DNA of 64,000 bases, from positions 7,922 through 71,921 of the forward strand of contig JBBPIE010000036.1 of the NCBI GenBank assembly GCA_038040485.1, given 5' to 3'. The DNA comes from Onstottus_B arcticum (GTDB taxonomy: Bacteria > Acidobacteriota > Blastocatellia > UBA7656). The notes beneath the pieces were generated by a model that saw nothing but the letters and a program-made list of their open reading frames with translations, was not told the origin of the DNA and ran no database searches. Positions 31,829 through 39,824 of this stretch are shown here, piece by piece; the stretch's first letter is position 1, and every line of letters begins with the position of its first letter. Made by a program: the position numbers and the translations under genes.

Positions 31829-32352
31829 ACACTCCCAGGAACGACGACAGCACGCCGGCGGCCGACCGCCGCCTATCAGCACTTCACGTCGCGTTGATCG
31901 AACCGGAGATCCCGCCGAACACCGGCAACATAGCCAGGCTCTGCGCGGCCACTTTTACGCCGTTGCACCTGGTAGGCAAGCTGGGGTTTAGAACCGACGA
32001 CAAAGCGGTACGGCGAGCCGGGCTGGACTACTGGAACGACGTCGAGCTTCGGTACCATTTGAATATCGAGGGGCTCTACGAAGCGCTGCCGGGATGCCGG
32101 TTCTTGTACTTCACAACAAAGGCCGAGCGCGCCTACACGGATTTTCAGTACGCGGTGAACGACTGTCTTGTGTTTGGGAGGGAGACTCGCGGTTTGCCTG
32201 ACGACTTGCTGAGCGCAAACCGGGAGCGCTGTTTGACAATCCCGATGCCCAACAAGCGAGTGCGCTCACTAAATCTGGCGACATCCGTGGGGATTGCACT
32301 CTATGAAGCGCTAAGACATCTGTCCACGAATAACACGAATCATCGCAAATAG
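31825..32352 (+). CDS. trmL: tRNA (cytidine/uridine-34 2'-O)-methyltransferase TrmL
   Basis: The 175-residue product is a SPOUT-class methyltransferase of the TrmL family, which methylates the wobble ribose in tRNA-Leu. Conserved segments include ALIEPEIPPNTGNIARLC at the N-terminus, LVFGRETRGLPDDLL, and the knot region MPNKRVRSLNLATSVGIALY. The last nine residues (STNNTNHRK) are encoded by a dispersed repeat at 32323-32349, so the native C-terminus was probably altered by the repeat. It is the third gene of the macro-Nudix-trmL operon with an ATGA overlap. A decayed copy of codons for about residues 52-84 lies just downstream. Confidence 0.94.
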   Translation: MNTPRNDDSTPAADRRLSALHVALIEPEIPPNTGNIARLCAATFTPLHLVGKLGFRTDDKAVRRAGLDYWNDVELRYHLNIEGLYEALPGCRFLYFTTKAERAYTDFQYAVNDCLVFGRETRGLPDDLLSANRERCLTIPMPNKRVRSLNLATSVGIALYEALRHLSTNNTNHRK

Positions 32353-32482
32353 TCGCAGGTCACTCAAGCTCGGGTCTAGAACCGACAACGATGCCGGGCG
32401 CCGGCGCGCCGAGTTCGACTGCTGGAACGAAGTGAGCTTCCGACCATCTGAGCGCATTGGCGGAGATTAGTGTTATTCGCGG
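32323..32482. repeat. Inverted pair of dispersed repeats flanking a trmL fragment
   Basis: TCCACGAATAACACGAATCA (from 32323) runs against TGATTCG-type sequence. The right copy at 32455-32482 contains GATTAGTGTTATTCGCGGA, its imperfect reverse complement. The two lie ~105 bp apart and bracket the degenerate trmL piece. A further copy sits at 30653-30679. Confidence 0.6.
32366..32470 (+). pseudogene. Duplicated fragment of trmL (internal codons)
   Basis: Reading 32366-32470 gives KLGSRTDNDAGRRRAEFDCW then NEVSFRPSERIGGD and a stop. TrmL residues from about 52 read KLGFRTDDKAVRRAGLDYWN then DVELR. The DNA matches the intact gene from about 31978 at roughly 70 percent of positions. It is a partial tandem copy lacking both ends, with no start codon of its own. 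Confidence 0.75.
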
Positions 32483-32494
32483 AGCCTAAGTAGC

Positions 32495-32532
32495 AAAAAA
32501 AGCGGGCCGACGACGCAGCGCGCGGTCGGCCC
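32495..32532 (-). terminator. Rho-independent terminator of M48 protease gene
   Basis: On the minus strand GGGCCGAC (32532-32525) pairs with GTCGGCCC (32511-32504), followed by GC and a run of seven T (32501-32495). It lies 40 bp past the protease stop. Confidence 0.8.
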
Positions 32533-32572
32533 TCAGCTTACGGAGGAGTGATGAGAGAAAAACAGGAACAGG

Positions 32573-33670
32573 CTATGGTTTTTTGTCGGGCGGCTTACCG
32601 TCACCATCGCGCCGCTTCAAAGTAGGTTTCTCTTTGGGCTCTTCGGCGCCAGTGGTTTGAGTCTGGTCGTCTCCGCCTTCTTTCCGTCGTTTCAACGTAG
32701 GCCGGCCTTGCTTCGAGTCCCGGCCGCCCGCCTCCAGCGTCTTCGCGTTGGTCAGTGCGAGAAGTCGCCCTTTCACACGATTGAACTCCGACGTGCTGAC
32801 GGTGTACTCGTCACGATCCGAGAACCTGCCCAGCAGGTCGCGCACTTTGACTATGCGATCGGGCGTCGGCGGATGCGAGCCAAACAGCTTCGATAGAGTG
32901 CCCGGTTTCTTCTTTTCTTTCTTTTCGAGCTTCTCAAAGAAGCTGAGGAAGTTATTCGGATCGTAGCCGGCAGCCCACAGATACTGGGCGCCCAGCTTGT
33001 CCGCTTCCGCCTCGGCTCCGCGGTTGAATTTCAAGAAGGTCAGAGGAACGCCGATCTGCGCAGCTTGATAGGCGATGTATCCGAGCCCCCCGGTCATAAA
33101 GATCAACGGGATCATCGCGTAGTTCGCAAGCGTGGCCTTCGAAGCCTGCTCCACGCCGTGGCGAGCCGCAACGTGCCCGATCTCGTGGGCCATCACTCCT
33201 GCCAGCTCGGCCTCCGTGTCCGCGGCAAGAATGCAGCCCTTGTTTACGTACAGAAACCCACCGGGCAGCGCGAAGGCGTTGACGTCGTCTGAGTCAAGCA
33301 CCTTGATCGTAAAAGGAATCTTGGCGTCCGAGTGAAGCGCCAGGTTCTGCCCAACACGATTTATGTATTCGGAGATCACCGGGTCGTCGATGAACTTGCC
33401 CTGCCGGTCAACGTCGGCGGCCAGCCCCCGCCCGATCCCAACTTCCTTTTCGAGTGAGTAGAAGTCGATCTGGTGTTTGTTGATGTTTCGTTTCCCGATC
33501 ATCAGCGGATTTTCATCATCGGCAAGTTTTCCCTTGGGAGCGGGTGTGCCAGATTGCGTAGCCGCCGGGTCTTGTTTGGTGGCCTTGTTGTCCTGTGCAA
33601 ACAAGGTCGCGGGCGCCGCGATTAACGCCGCCAGAGTGAGAACAGTAACGCGCTTAAAGATTTTCTTCAT
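32573..33670 (-). CDS. M48 family metalloprotease, exported
   Basis: The 365-residue protein has a signal peptide (VTVLTLAALIAAPATLFAQ) and an M48 peptidase domain. The zinc motif HEIGHVAARHG lies at about residues 162-172, and the downstream ligand Glu is in RGAEAEADKLGAQYLW. It resembles BepA/LoiP-type periplasmic proteases that police outer-membrane protein assembly, but lacks BepA's TPR domain. GSHPPTPDRIVKVRDLL follows, as usual in these enzymes. The C-terminal ~60 residues are low complexity and repeat PTLKRR twice. A terminator follows at 32495-32532; the gene is probably monocistronic. Confidence 0.92.
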   Translation of the reverse strand: MKKIFKRVTVLTLAALIAAPATLFAQDNKATKQDPAATQSGTPAPKGKLADDENPLMIGKRNINKHQIDFYSLEKEVGIGRGLAADVDRQGKFIDDPVISEYINRVGQNLALHSDAKIPFTIKVLDSDDVNAFALPGGFLYVNKGCILAADTEAELAGVMAHEIGHVAARHGVEQASKATLANYAMIPLIFMTGGLGYIAYQAAQIGVPLTFLKFNRGAEAEADKLGAQYLWAAGYDPNNFLSFFEKLEKKEKKKPGTLSKLFGSHPPTPDRIVKVRDLLGRFSDRDEYTVSTSEFNRVKGRLLALTNAKTLEAGGRDSKQGRPTLKRRKEGGDDQTQTTGAEEPKEKPTLKRRDGDGKPPDKKP

Positions 33671-33834
33671 TCTGCAAACTCCTGGTTGAATAAGACGGCA
33701 GCGGCTTGGAATTCGTCCGCACGGGACGCGCTGATGCTCATGCTTGCCCGCCTTGTGGGATTATACCGATCACTCATTAGAGGCCGGTTAGATGCCAATT
33801 ATAAATCGCTAATTTCTTGGAGCAAAGATCGCGG

Positions 33835-35205
33835 CTACTTCCTGGAACCGGCTGCCCTGTTTTTGTGATCATCGATGACGAAGTGGCCGCGTATCAAGTC
33901 GACCCCGATCGACGCGCCGTGCGGCGGGCGCAGCGTCAGCGATGGGTTCGATATTGCTTCGAGCCACGGGCGGCGGTTTCCGGTGAGTATCAAGAAAGCC
34001 TTCTCGCTGCTCCAAAATGGAGTCGCCTGGAGTGGTCCGGCCGCCGCGACGATTCGGCTTGGCGCGATCTCGAGGTTTCCGGTCCGGATCCTTGGAACCT
34101 CCGAATCAAATCCCAGCAGCGAAGTCTCTGCAAGCGACGCGAAGTCGCAGGGGTAAGGCGGCCTTTCGTTGAGGTCGGCAAGCGCGGTTCCCAGCTTTTG
34201 AAACAACTCGAGCGCGCCCTTGCCGGCCATGTCAGCCAGCTCCGTCAGATAAGCGGCAAGCGAAAGCTCGTGCTCGCCTTCAAGATATATGGCCGTCGAG
34301 TTCGAACCCTGGTGAATTGCTCGCAGCGTGACGTCGGACTCAGTCGGACGCGCGGAGCGGAACGCGCAAAGATGTGAAAGCAGCACCGCCAGCACGTCGT
34401 CGGTCACGCGGCCTTCAACCAGAATCTGGGCGATCGGTTTCCCAAGGATTCCGATAAACACTTCCTGCAACGAAGCTCGTTCTTCCTCCCCCTCCTCGGA
34501 AGAGATGTCCACCCATTCAGCCCACGCATCTGCAAGCTTTACTCCCGGAAAGCGCGCATCGTGCAACTTCGCGCCCGTCAAGTTGCAGCCGCTCAGATCA
34601 ACACCGGCCAGCTCCGCGCCACGCAAATTGCAGTCGGCCAGGGAGCTGGCCGAGAGGTTGGCGCCCGTAAGGTTTGCGCTGACCAGCGAGCAGCCGTCGA
34701 GCCGGACGCCCGATAGGTCGGTGTACGAGAGGTCTGCGCCATCCAGCGTCGCGCCGGTCAGGTTGCTCCCAGCCATTTGGGCCATCCTGATGTAGGCGCC
34801 CGACAAGTTCGCGCCGCTCAAGTCCGTTTCATTTAAGAAAGTGCCAACCATGAACGCGCCGCTTAGCAATGCGCCTCGGAGGTCGGCTCCGGTCATGTCC
34901 GCCGCGCTCAGATCCGCGCGGCTTAAGTCGGCGTTGTTCAGCACGGTTCCTATCATGCTCGACTCGACCAGGTTCGCGCCCATCAGCATGGCTTCGGTGA
35001 GGATCGCCCCGCTCAGAAAGCACCCGGTCAGCCGCGCTTCTCTCAAGTCTGCGCGAGAGAGTTCGGCCATCCGCAGATTCGCCTCAGCCAGGTCGGCGTG
35101 CGCCAGGTCCATCGCCGAAAGATCGGTCCTGACCAGGTTCACTCCGCGAAGACTCTCACCACAAGCGATGCGGTCAAGGATCTCGCCTCTCGATAGCTGC
35201 GGCAT
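33835..35205 (-). CDS. Pentapeptide-repeat protein with extra C-terminal region
   Basis: The 456-residue product begins MPQLSRGEILDRIACGESLR and then runs through roughly 40 pentapeptide repeats of A(D/N)Lxx type to about residue 235 (for example LSRADLREARLTG, MTGADLRGALLSG, LSGANLSGAYIRM). These fold as a right-handed quadrilateral helix. The C-terminal ~220 residues are a separate globular region of unknown family (EVFIGILGKPIAQILVEG; SRIVAAAGPLQATPFWSSE). There is no signal peptide. Functions in this family range from DNA mimicry to scaffolding; none can be chosen here. The repeat region shows strong internal DNA similarity, as expected. Confidence 0.9.
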   Translation of the reverse strand: MPQLSRGEILDRIACGESLRGVNLVRTDLSAMDLAHADLAEANLRMAELSRADLREARLTGCFLSGAILTEAMLMGANLVESSMIGTVLNNADLSRADLSAADMTGADLRGALLSGAFMVGTFLNETDLSGANLSGAYIRMAQMAGSNLTGATLDGADLSYTDLSGVRLDGCSLVSANLTGANLSASSLADCNLRGAELAGVDLSGCNLTGAKLHDARFPGVKLADAWAEWVDISSEEGEEERASLQEVFIGILGKPIAQILVEGRVTDDVLAVLLSHLCAFRSARPTESDVTLRAIHQGSNSTAIYLEGEHELSLAAYLTELADMAGKGALELFQKLGTALADLNERPPYPCDFASLAETSLLGFDSEVPRIRTGNLEIAPSRIVAAAGPLQATPFWSSEKAFLILTGNRRPWLEAISNPSLTLRPPHGASIGVDLIRGHFVIDDHKNRAAGSRK

Positions 35206-35368
35206 TATTGTCTCAAGGTGGATAGGAACGCGAAGGGGCCGCGGATTCTCATCGAACTCATTGGCGAAGACGACAAGAAGATGTGGGACGCCGTCTGCCA
35301 GACTATGTTAGCCGTTGGGGGCGAGTGAGTAAATACTATTCTCAAACTCAAGGAGCGGCCGTTGATCA

Positions 35369-36031
35369 TCAGCAGCCGGGGGCGCGGCTTATTCCCGCTT
35401 TGAGCCGAGCCAATTCCTGAATCTCCTCGGCAAGCTCGAGCGTGCGCTGCGACGCTTGTCGCGCGAGATGTTGCTCGTCTTCCGTCAACTCGTAGCGCGC
35501 CAGCAAAGATCGGCCCAGCAAGTGATGATGCTGCTCGTCGGGCTGGATGTGGTTGCGATACAACGCAGCCGTCTCATGGTCACCGCGCTCCTCGCAAAAC
35601 TCGATAAAGCGTTCATTCCGAACCAGAGCGATGCCCTCTCTCGTGAATTGCGCGGCTGCAACGCGAGCGACTGTGCTCTGCAGTTGATGCAAGTACTCAA
35701 ACAGTCCCGAGTAGCCTCCCTCGCGCGGGTCGATCTTCGACGCGTCGACACCAAGACTTGCCAGCCGCTCTGAAATGAGCCGGTAGTGCCTCGCCTCGTC
35801 GCCCACCTGGCGCGCAAAAGCGAGCTTCACATCGAGTTCCGAAGTCGTAGAAATCCACAAGGCCGCAATCTCGCTGGCTTCAAGCTCGTTCTTGAGCGCA
35901 ACTCGAAGCAACCGCTCGACCGTTAGTGTTTCGGGTGCTTCACCCGCGGCGCTTAACTCGCCGAGCCGGTCGAGAGTTCGGCGATTCTCTTCTTCCAACG
36001 CCGCAACAAACGCTTCGCCTGTTATTGCCAT
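35369..36031 (-). CDS. Ferritin-like diiron-domain protein
   Basis: The 220-residue product is predicted to be a four-helix bundle with ferritin-like metal ligands. Candidates are Glu in LKNELEASEIAALW and an E-x-x-H in GDEARHYRLISERL. The second half has EFCEERGDHETAALY and a histidine-rich PDEQHHHLLGRSLL. These pairs fit a carboxylate-bridged diiron site. There is no signal peptide. Relatives are annotated only as ferritin-like; iron storage, oxidation or tRNA hydroxylation (MiaE-like) are all possible. The gene is monocistronic, opposite in direction to secA. Confidence 0.8.
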   Translation of the reverse strand: MAITGEAFVAALEEENRRTLDRLGELSAAGEAPETLTVERLLRVALKNELEASEIAALWISTTSELDVKLAFARQVGDEARHYRLISERLASLGVDASKIDPREGGYSGLFEYLHQLQSTVARVAAAQFTREGIALVRNERFIEFCEERGDHETAALYRNHIQPDEQHHHLLGRSLLARYELTEDEQHLARQASQRTLELAEEIQELARLKAGISRAPGC

Positions 36032-36335
36032 GTCAATCCCCGTCCACCATTATCCAACTAACTCGGCAGATTATAGCAATAACCACAGCAGCGGCGAACT
36101 CAACACCCTACTCGCTGATCGCCCGATTTGACGCGCACTTCGACCATCCCCTAGAATTCATCGTGGTATCGCCGCCTAATGTGAACGTTGACTGTGAGCG
36201 CAGTCAACCAAAACCGACGCAGCCTGTTGCCGGGGCACGCTGGCTTTGAGCGGCGAGCCGAGGGAACGGGCTCAATTAATTTGTGGAGGGGTTGGTGTCA
36301 GGGCGTAACAAGACCAGAACCAGAGAAAAGCAGAT
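36032..36335. other. Divergent intergenic region upstream of secA
   Basis: The 304-bp gap serves the leftward ferritin-like gene and the rightward secA. A perfect 8-bp hairpin, GTTGACTG (36187-36194) and CAGTCAAC (36201-36208) with a 6-nt loop, lies 128 bp before secA. No SecM-like frame was recognised. Confidence 0.5.
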
Positions 36336-39197
36336 ATGACCGTAATATTCAATAAAGTAGCAACAAAGATATTCGGGAGCGCGAACGAGCGACTGCTCAA
36401 GCGACTGTGGCCCGTGGTCGCGGAGATCAACGCACTCGAGCCGGAAATGCAGCGCTTGTCGGATGACGAGTTGCGCGAACGCACTGTCAGATTTCGAGAG
36501 CAAGTCGAGAAGCGAATGTCAGGCGCGGAGCTGGCCGGTGGCACGCCCGAAGAACAAAAGAAAGCGCTGCGGGGGGCGATTGACGAGGCTCTCGACGAAG
36601 TGCTCGTCGAAGCATTCGCCGTCGTTCGCGAAGCTTCCGTCCGTTCCACAGGCATGCGCCACTTCGACGTTCAGTTGATCGGCGGCATGGTATTGCATCG
36701 GGGAATGATCGCCGAGATGAGAACCGGCGAAGGTAAGACGCTGGCCGCAACGCTGCCGGCTTACCTCAACGCTCTCTCCGGACGCGGCGTTCACGTGGTC
36801 ACCGTCAACGACTACCTCGCCAAACGCGACACCGAGTGGATGGGCAAAATCTATCGCTTCCTCGGCCTGACTGTCGGCTGCATACAGCACGACATGGACG
36901 ATCAGGAACGGAAAGAAGCATACGGCGAGGACATCACCTACGGAACCAACAACGAGTTCGGCTTCGATTACCTCCGCGACAACATGAAGTTCGAACCGTC
37001 AGCGATGGTGCAACGCGGTCACTACTACGCGATCGTCGACGAAGTTGACTCGATCCTCATCGATGAAGCCCGAACTCCGTTGATCATCTCGGGAGCGTCC
37101 GAAGAATCGACCGAAAAGTACTACCTGGCGAACGACTGCATGATCAAGCTCAAAGGCGCGCAGCAGAAGCGCGTTGCGGAGCTCAAGGGAGCTAACGGCG
37201 ACATCGATCTCAAACAAGACCCGCGGTTGGTATACCACCTCGACGAAAGACAACATTCGGCCTCGCTCACCGAAGAGGGAGTCGAAGAAGCAGAGCGGTT
37301 GAGCGGGGTGAGCAACCTCTACGACCCCGCAAACATGGAGTTGCTGCATTGCATCGAGCAGTCGCTCAAGGCTCACACGCTTTACCACCTCGACAAACAG
37401 TACATCGTCAAGGACGGCGAGGTGATCATCGTCGACGAATTCACCGGGCGCGTTATGCCTGGCCGCCGCTGGAGCGATGGTTTGCATCAGGCGGTCGAAT
37501 CTAAAGAGGGCGTAAAGATCGAAGCCGAGAACCAGACCCTCGCAACTGTCACCCTTCAGAATTACTTCCGAATGTACGTCAAGCTCGCGGGCATGACCGG
37601 AACCGCCGAGACCGAAGCTTCGGAATTCGCGAACATCTACAAGCTCGATGTCGCCGTCATTCCGACCAACCAGGAGATGATTCGCAAGGACCACTCCGAT
37701 GTGATCTATAGAACCGAGCGCGAAAAGTGGGACGCGGTGGCGAAAGAGATCAAGGAGCTTCACGAGAAGGGTCAGCCGGTTCTTGTGGGCACAGTGTCGG
37801 TCGAGAATTCTGAGAACGTGTCCGCGCAGCTCAAGAAGCTGCGAGTTCCCCACAACGTGCTGAATGCCAAGCCCGAGCACGCGGGCCGCGAAGCCGACAC
37901 AGTTGCGCAAGCCGGCCGCAAGGCGCAGGTCACGATAGCCACGAACATGGCTGGCCGCGGGACTGACATCTTGCTGGGCGGCAACCCCGAGTTCCTGGCC
38001 AGGCACTATCTCAAAGAAAAGGAAATCAACCCCGACGAAGCCACCGAGCAGCAGTGGCAGGACGCGCTCACTCGCGCGAAGCGGGTCACCGACGCCGAAC
38101 ACGAGGAAGTCGTCGACTGCGGCGGCCTGCACATACTTGGGACGGAGCGGCACGAGTCGCGTCGCATCGACAACCAGCTCCGAGGACGCTCGGGGCGGCA
38201 GGGTGATCCGGGCTCGTCGCGGTTTTATCTTTCGCTCGAAGACGATCTGATGCGCATCTTCGGCGGCGAGCGAATCAAGGGCTTGATGTTGCGGCTTGGT
38301 ATGGAAGAAGGCGTTCCGATCGAGTCGCGGCTTGTCTCAAAGCGAATCGAAGGCGCGCAGAAGTCGGTCGAAGGTCACAACTTCTCGATCCGCAAACACC
38401 TGCTCGAGTACGACGACGTGATGAACAAGCAGCGTGAAGCTGTCTACAGCATCCGCCGTCAGCTTTTGATCGGCTTCGAGGGCGAGTCTTCGGAAGAGCA
38501 AAACGCAAACCAGCGCGAATACATTCTCGGCATCGCCGAAGGCATCTTCGACTCTCTAGTCGATCAGTTCATGCAAAAGGATCAGCGTCCCGACGAATGG
38601 GACATGACCGGATTGAGAGAACAGCTTCGGCTTGTCTTCAGTTTTGATCCCGAACACGAAGGCGTGCGGCTTGGCGAGATCGGTCCGGTCGAAGCCCGCG
38701 AGGCGCTGTGGCCCAGGCTCGAAGCAAAGTACTCCGACAAGGAAGTTCAGCTTGGCGTCGAGGCGATGCGCAACCTCGAACGCTACATCATGCTGAACAT
38801 CGTGGACGCGCAATGGAAAGACCACTTGCTGGCGCTCGATCACTTGAAAGAGGGCATCAGCTTGCGGGGCTACGGGCAGAAGGACCCGCTGGTCGAGTAC
38901 AAACGCGAGTCTTACCACTTGTTCGAAGCGATGCTCGATCGCATCGACACCGAGACAGTCCGTTACCTGTTCAACTTTCAAGTGCAGGTGAGCGAGCCGG
39001 TAGAACAACAGCTACTCGAGCGCCGCCGCCGCCAGCGCCGCGGACGGGTCGCCTTCACCAAGGCTAACGAGACAGCGTTTGCGGGAGGCGAAGAGGAAAC
39101 CGCAAAGCCGATTCGCAACAAAGGCCCTCGCGTCGGCCGCAACGACCCGTGCCCTTGCGGATCAGGGAAGAAGTACAAGAGATGCTGCGGCGCGTAG
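36336..39197 (+). CDS. secA: Preprotein translocase ATPase SecA
   Basis: The 953-residue protein is a complete SecA, the motor that drives exported proteins through SecYEG. The Walker A is in EMRTGEGKTLAATLPAY and the Walker B in VDEVDSILIDEARTPL. The preprotein cross-linking and second nucleotide-binding regions follow (ATNMAGRGTDILLGGNPEFL, GRSGRQGDPGSSRFYLSLED). The C-terminus is a zinc-binding tail, DPCPCGSGKKYKRCCG, used for SecB or ribosome contact. Length is slightly above the E. coli protein, with an insertion of ~40 residues at QQWQDALTRAKRVTD, common outside Proteobacteria. The gene appears monocistronic, convergent with the TOPRIM-like gene. Confidence 0.98.
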   Translation: MTVIFNKVATKIFGSANERLLKRLWPVVAEINALEPEMQRLSDDELRERTVRFREQVEKRMSGAELAGGTPEEQKKALRGAIDEALDEVLVEAFAVVREASVRSTGMRHFDVQLIGGMVLHRGMIAEMRTGEGKTLAATLPAYLNALSGRGVHVVTVNDYLAKRDTEWMGKIYRFLGLTVGCIQHDMDDQERKEAYGEDITYGTNNEFGFDYLRDNMKFEPSAMVQRGHYYAIVDEVDSILIDEARTPLIISGASEESTEKYYLANDCMIKLKGAQQKRVAELKGANGDIDLKQDPRLVYHLDERQHSASLTEEGVEEAERLSGVSNLYDPANMELLHCIEQSLKAHTLYHLDKQYIVKDGEVIIVDEFTGRVMPGRRWSDGLHQAVESKEGVKIEAENQTLATVTLQNYFRMYVKLAGMTGTAETEASEFANIYKLDVAVIPTNQEMIRKDHSDVIYRTEREKWDAVAKEIKELHEKGQPVLVGTVSVENSENVSAQLKKLRVPHNVLNAKPEHAGREADTVAQAGRKAQVTIATNMAGRGTDILLGGNPEFLARHYLKEKEINPDEATEQQWQDALTRAKRVTDAEHEEVVDCGGLHILGTERHESRRIDNQLRGRSGRQGDPGSSRFYLSLEDDLMRIFGGERIKGLMLRLGMEEGVPIESRLVSKRIEGAQKSVEGHNFSIRKHLLEYDDVMNKQREAVYSIRRQLLIGFEGESSEEQNANQREYILGIAEGIFDSLVDQFMQKDQRPDEWDMTGLREQLRLVFSFDPEHEGVRLGEIGPVEAREALWPRLEAKYSDKEVQLGVEAMRNLERYIMLNIVDAQWKDHLLALDHLKEGISLRGYGQKDPLVEYKRESYHLFEAMLDRIDTETVRYLFNFQVQVSEPVEQQLLERRRRQRRGRVAFTKANETAFAGGEEETAKPIRNKGPRVGRNDPCPCGSGKKYKRCCGA

Positions 39198-39207
39198 CAG
39201 TAGATTT

Positions 39208-39226
39208 GCCCGCGCTGAGCGGGCTT
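39208..39226. terminator. Weak hairpin between convergent genes
   Basis: GCCCGC (39208-39213) pairs with GCGGGC (39219-39224) around a 5-nt loop, followed by TT on the plus strand. It lies between the secA stop and the stop of the TOPRIM-like gene and may end both transcripts, though the T-tract is short. Confidence 0.4.
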
Positions 39227-39245
39227 GATGGAAACAGCTACCGCG

Positions 39246-39824
39246 TCAGTTACCCGACGAGGCCCGCGCGATCAATGCCACTACATCCTCCGGACAACGG
39301 CTCTTGATTCGCTGCCAGTTTGAGATGGACTCGGCCATCAGCTTCTTGCGTCCTTCGTGAGGATACTTCAAGGTTTGCCGAAGAACCACGAGTTGTTTGA
39401 AGTATGTGTCTTTGACGTTTGCATCTGCCCGAATCTCGTTCCATCTCCAATCAGCCGGAAGCGACAGACCTGCAAGAATGAAGACCTCGACTTCTTGCCA
39501 GGCAACTTCCGCGAGGAACCGTCGCGCTTGTGGTAGCAACTCGATAGACAGGGTACTCTCGATCTGATCGGTGCGTTGTTTTCGTCCTGCATTGCCATCG
39601 CGGTCAACAACGAGAATAAAGAGGTTTACCATTGGGTAAAGCGCTATTACCTCTCGAAGCGCTGAGATGTTCAGAGCGGCTTGCACTCCCTGGAAGTTCG
39701 GATTTCTGCAAACCTGCACCTGCGCCTTGCGACCGCAATCTCGCATGATTCGGTCAATAAGCGGCTTGAGTATGTGCTCGTCTTTCGTGAAGTCTTCCGG
39801 GATGACCAACACGTTGAAACTCAT
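39246..39824 (-). CDS. TOPRIM-like putative nuclease partner of ATPase
   Basis: The 192-residue product has features of a TOPRIM fold. An N-terminal strand with a glutamate comes first (NVLVIPEDFTKDEHILKPLI, E10). A D-x-D motif then sits in NLFILVVDRDGNAG (D74, D76), and a later acidic patch is in WQEVEVFILAGLSL. TOPRIM domains cut or nick nucleic acid in OLD, Gabija and PARIS-type defence systems. The start overlaps the stop of the ATPase gene by 4 bp (ATGA), so the pair is translated together. No known family name could be assigned with certainty. A defence role is inferred from the ATPase-TOPRIM pairing. Confidence 0.7.
   Translation of the reverse strand: MSFNVLVIPEDFTKDEHILKPLIDRIMRDCGRKAQVQVCRNPNFQGVQAALNISALREVIALYPMVNLFILVVDRDGNAGRKQRTDQIESTLSIELLPQARRFLAEVAWQEVEVFILAGLSLPADWRWNEIRADANVKDTYFKQLVVLRQTLKYPHEGRKKLMAESISNWQRIKSRCPEDVVALIARASSGN

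Noticed and set aside
36999..38153. 384-codon minus-strand open frame inside secA
   Set aside because: It is antisense to strongly conserved secA sequence and shows no domain; codon bias creates it.
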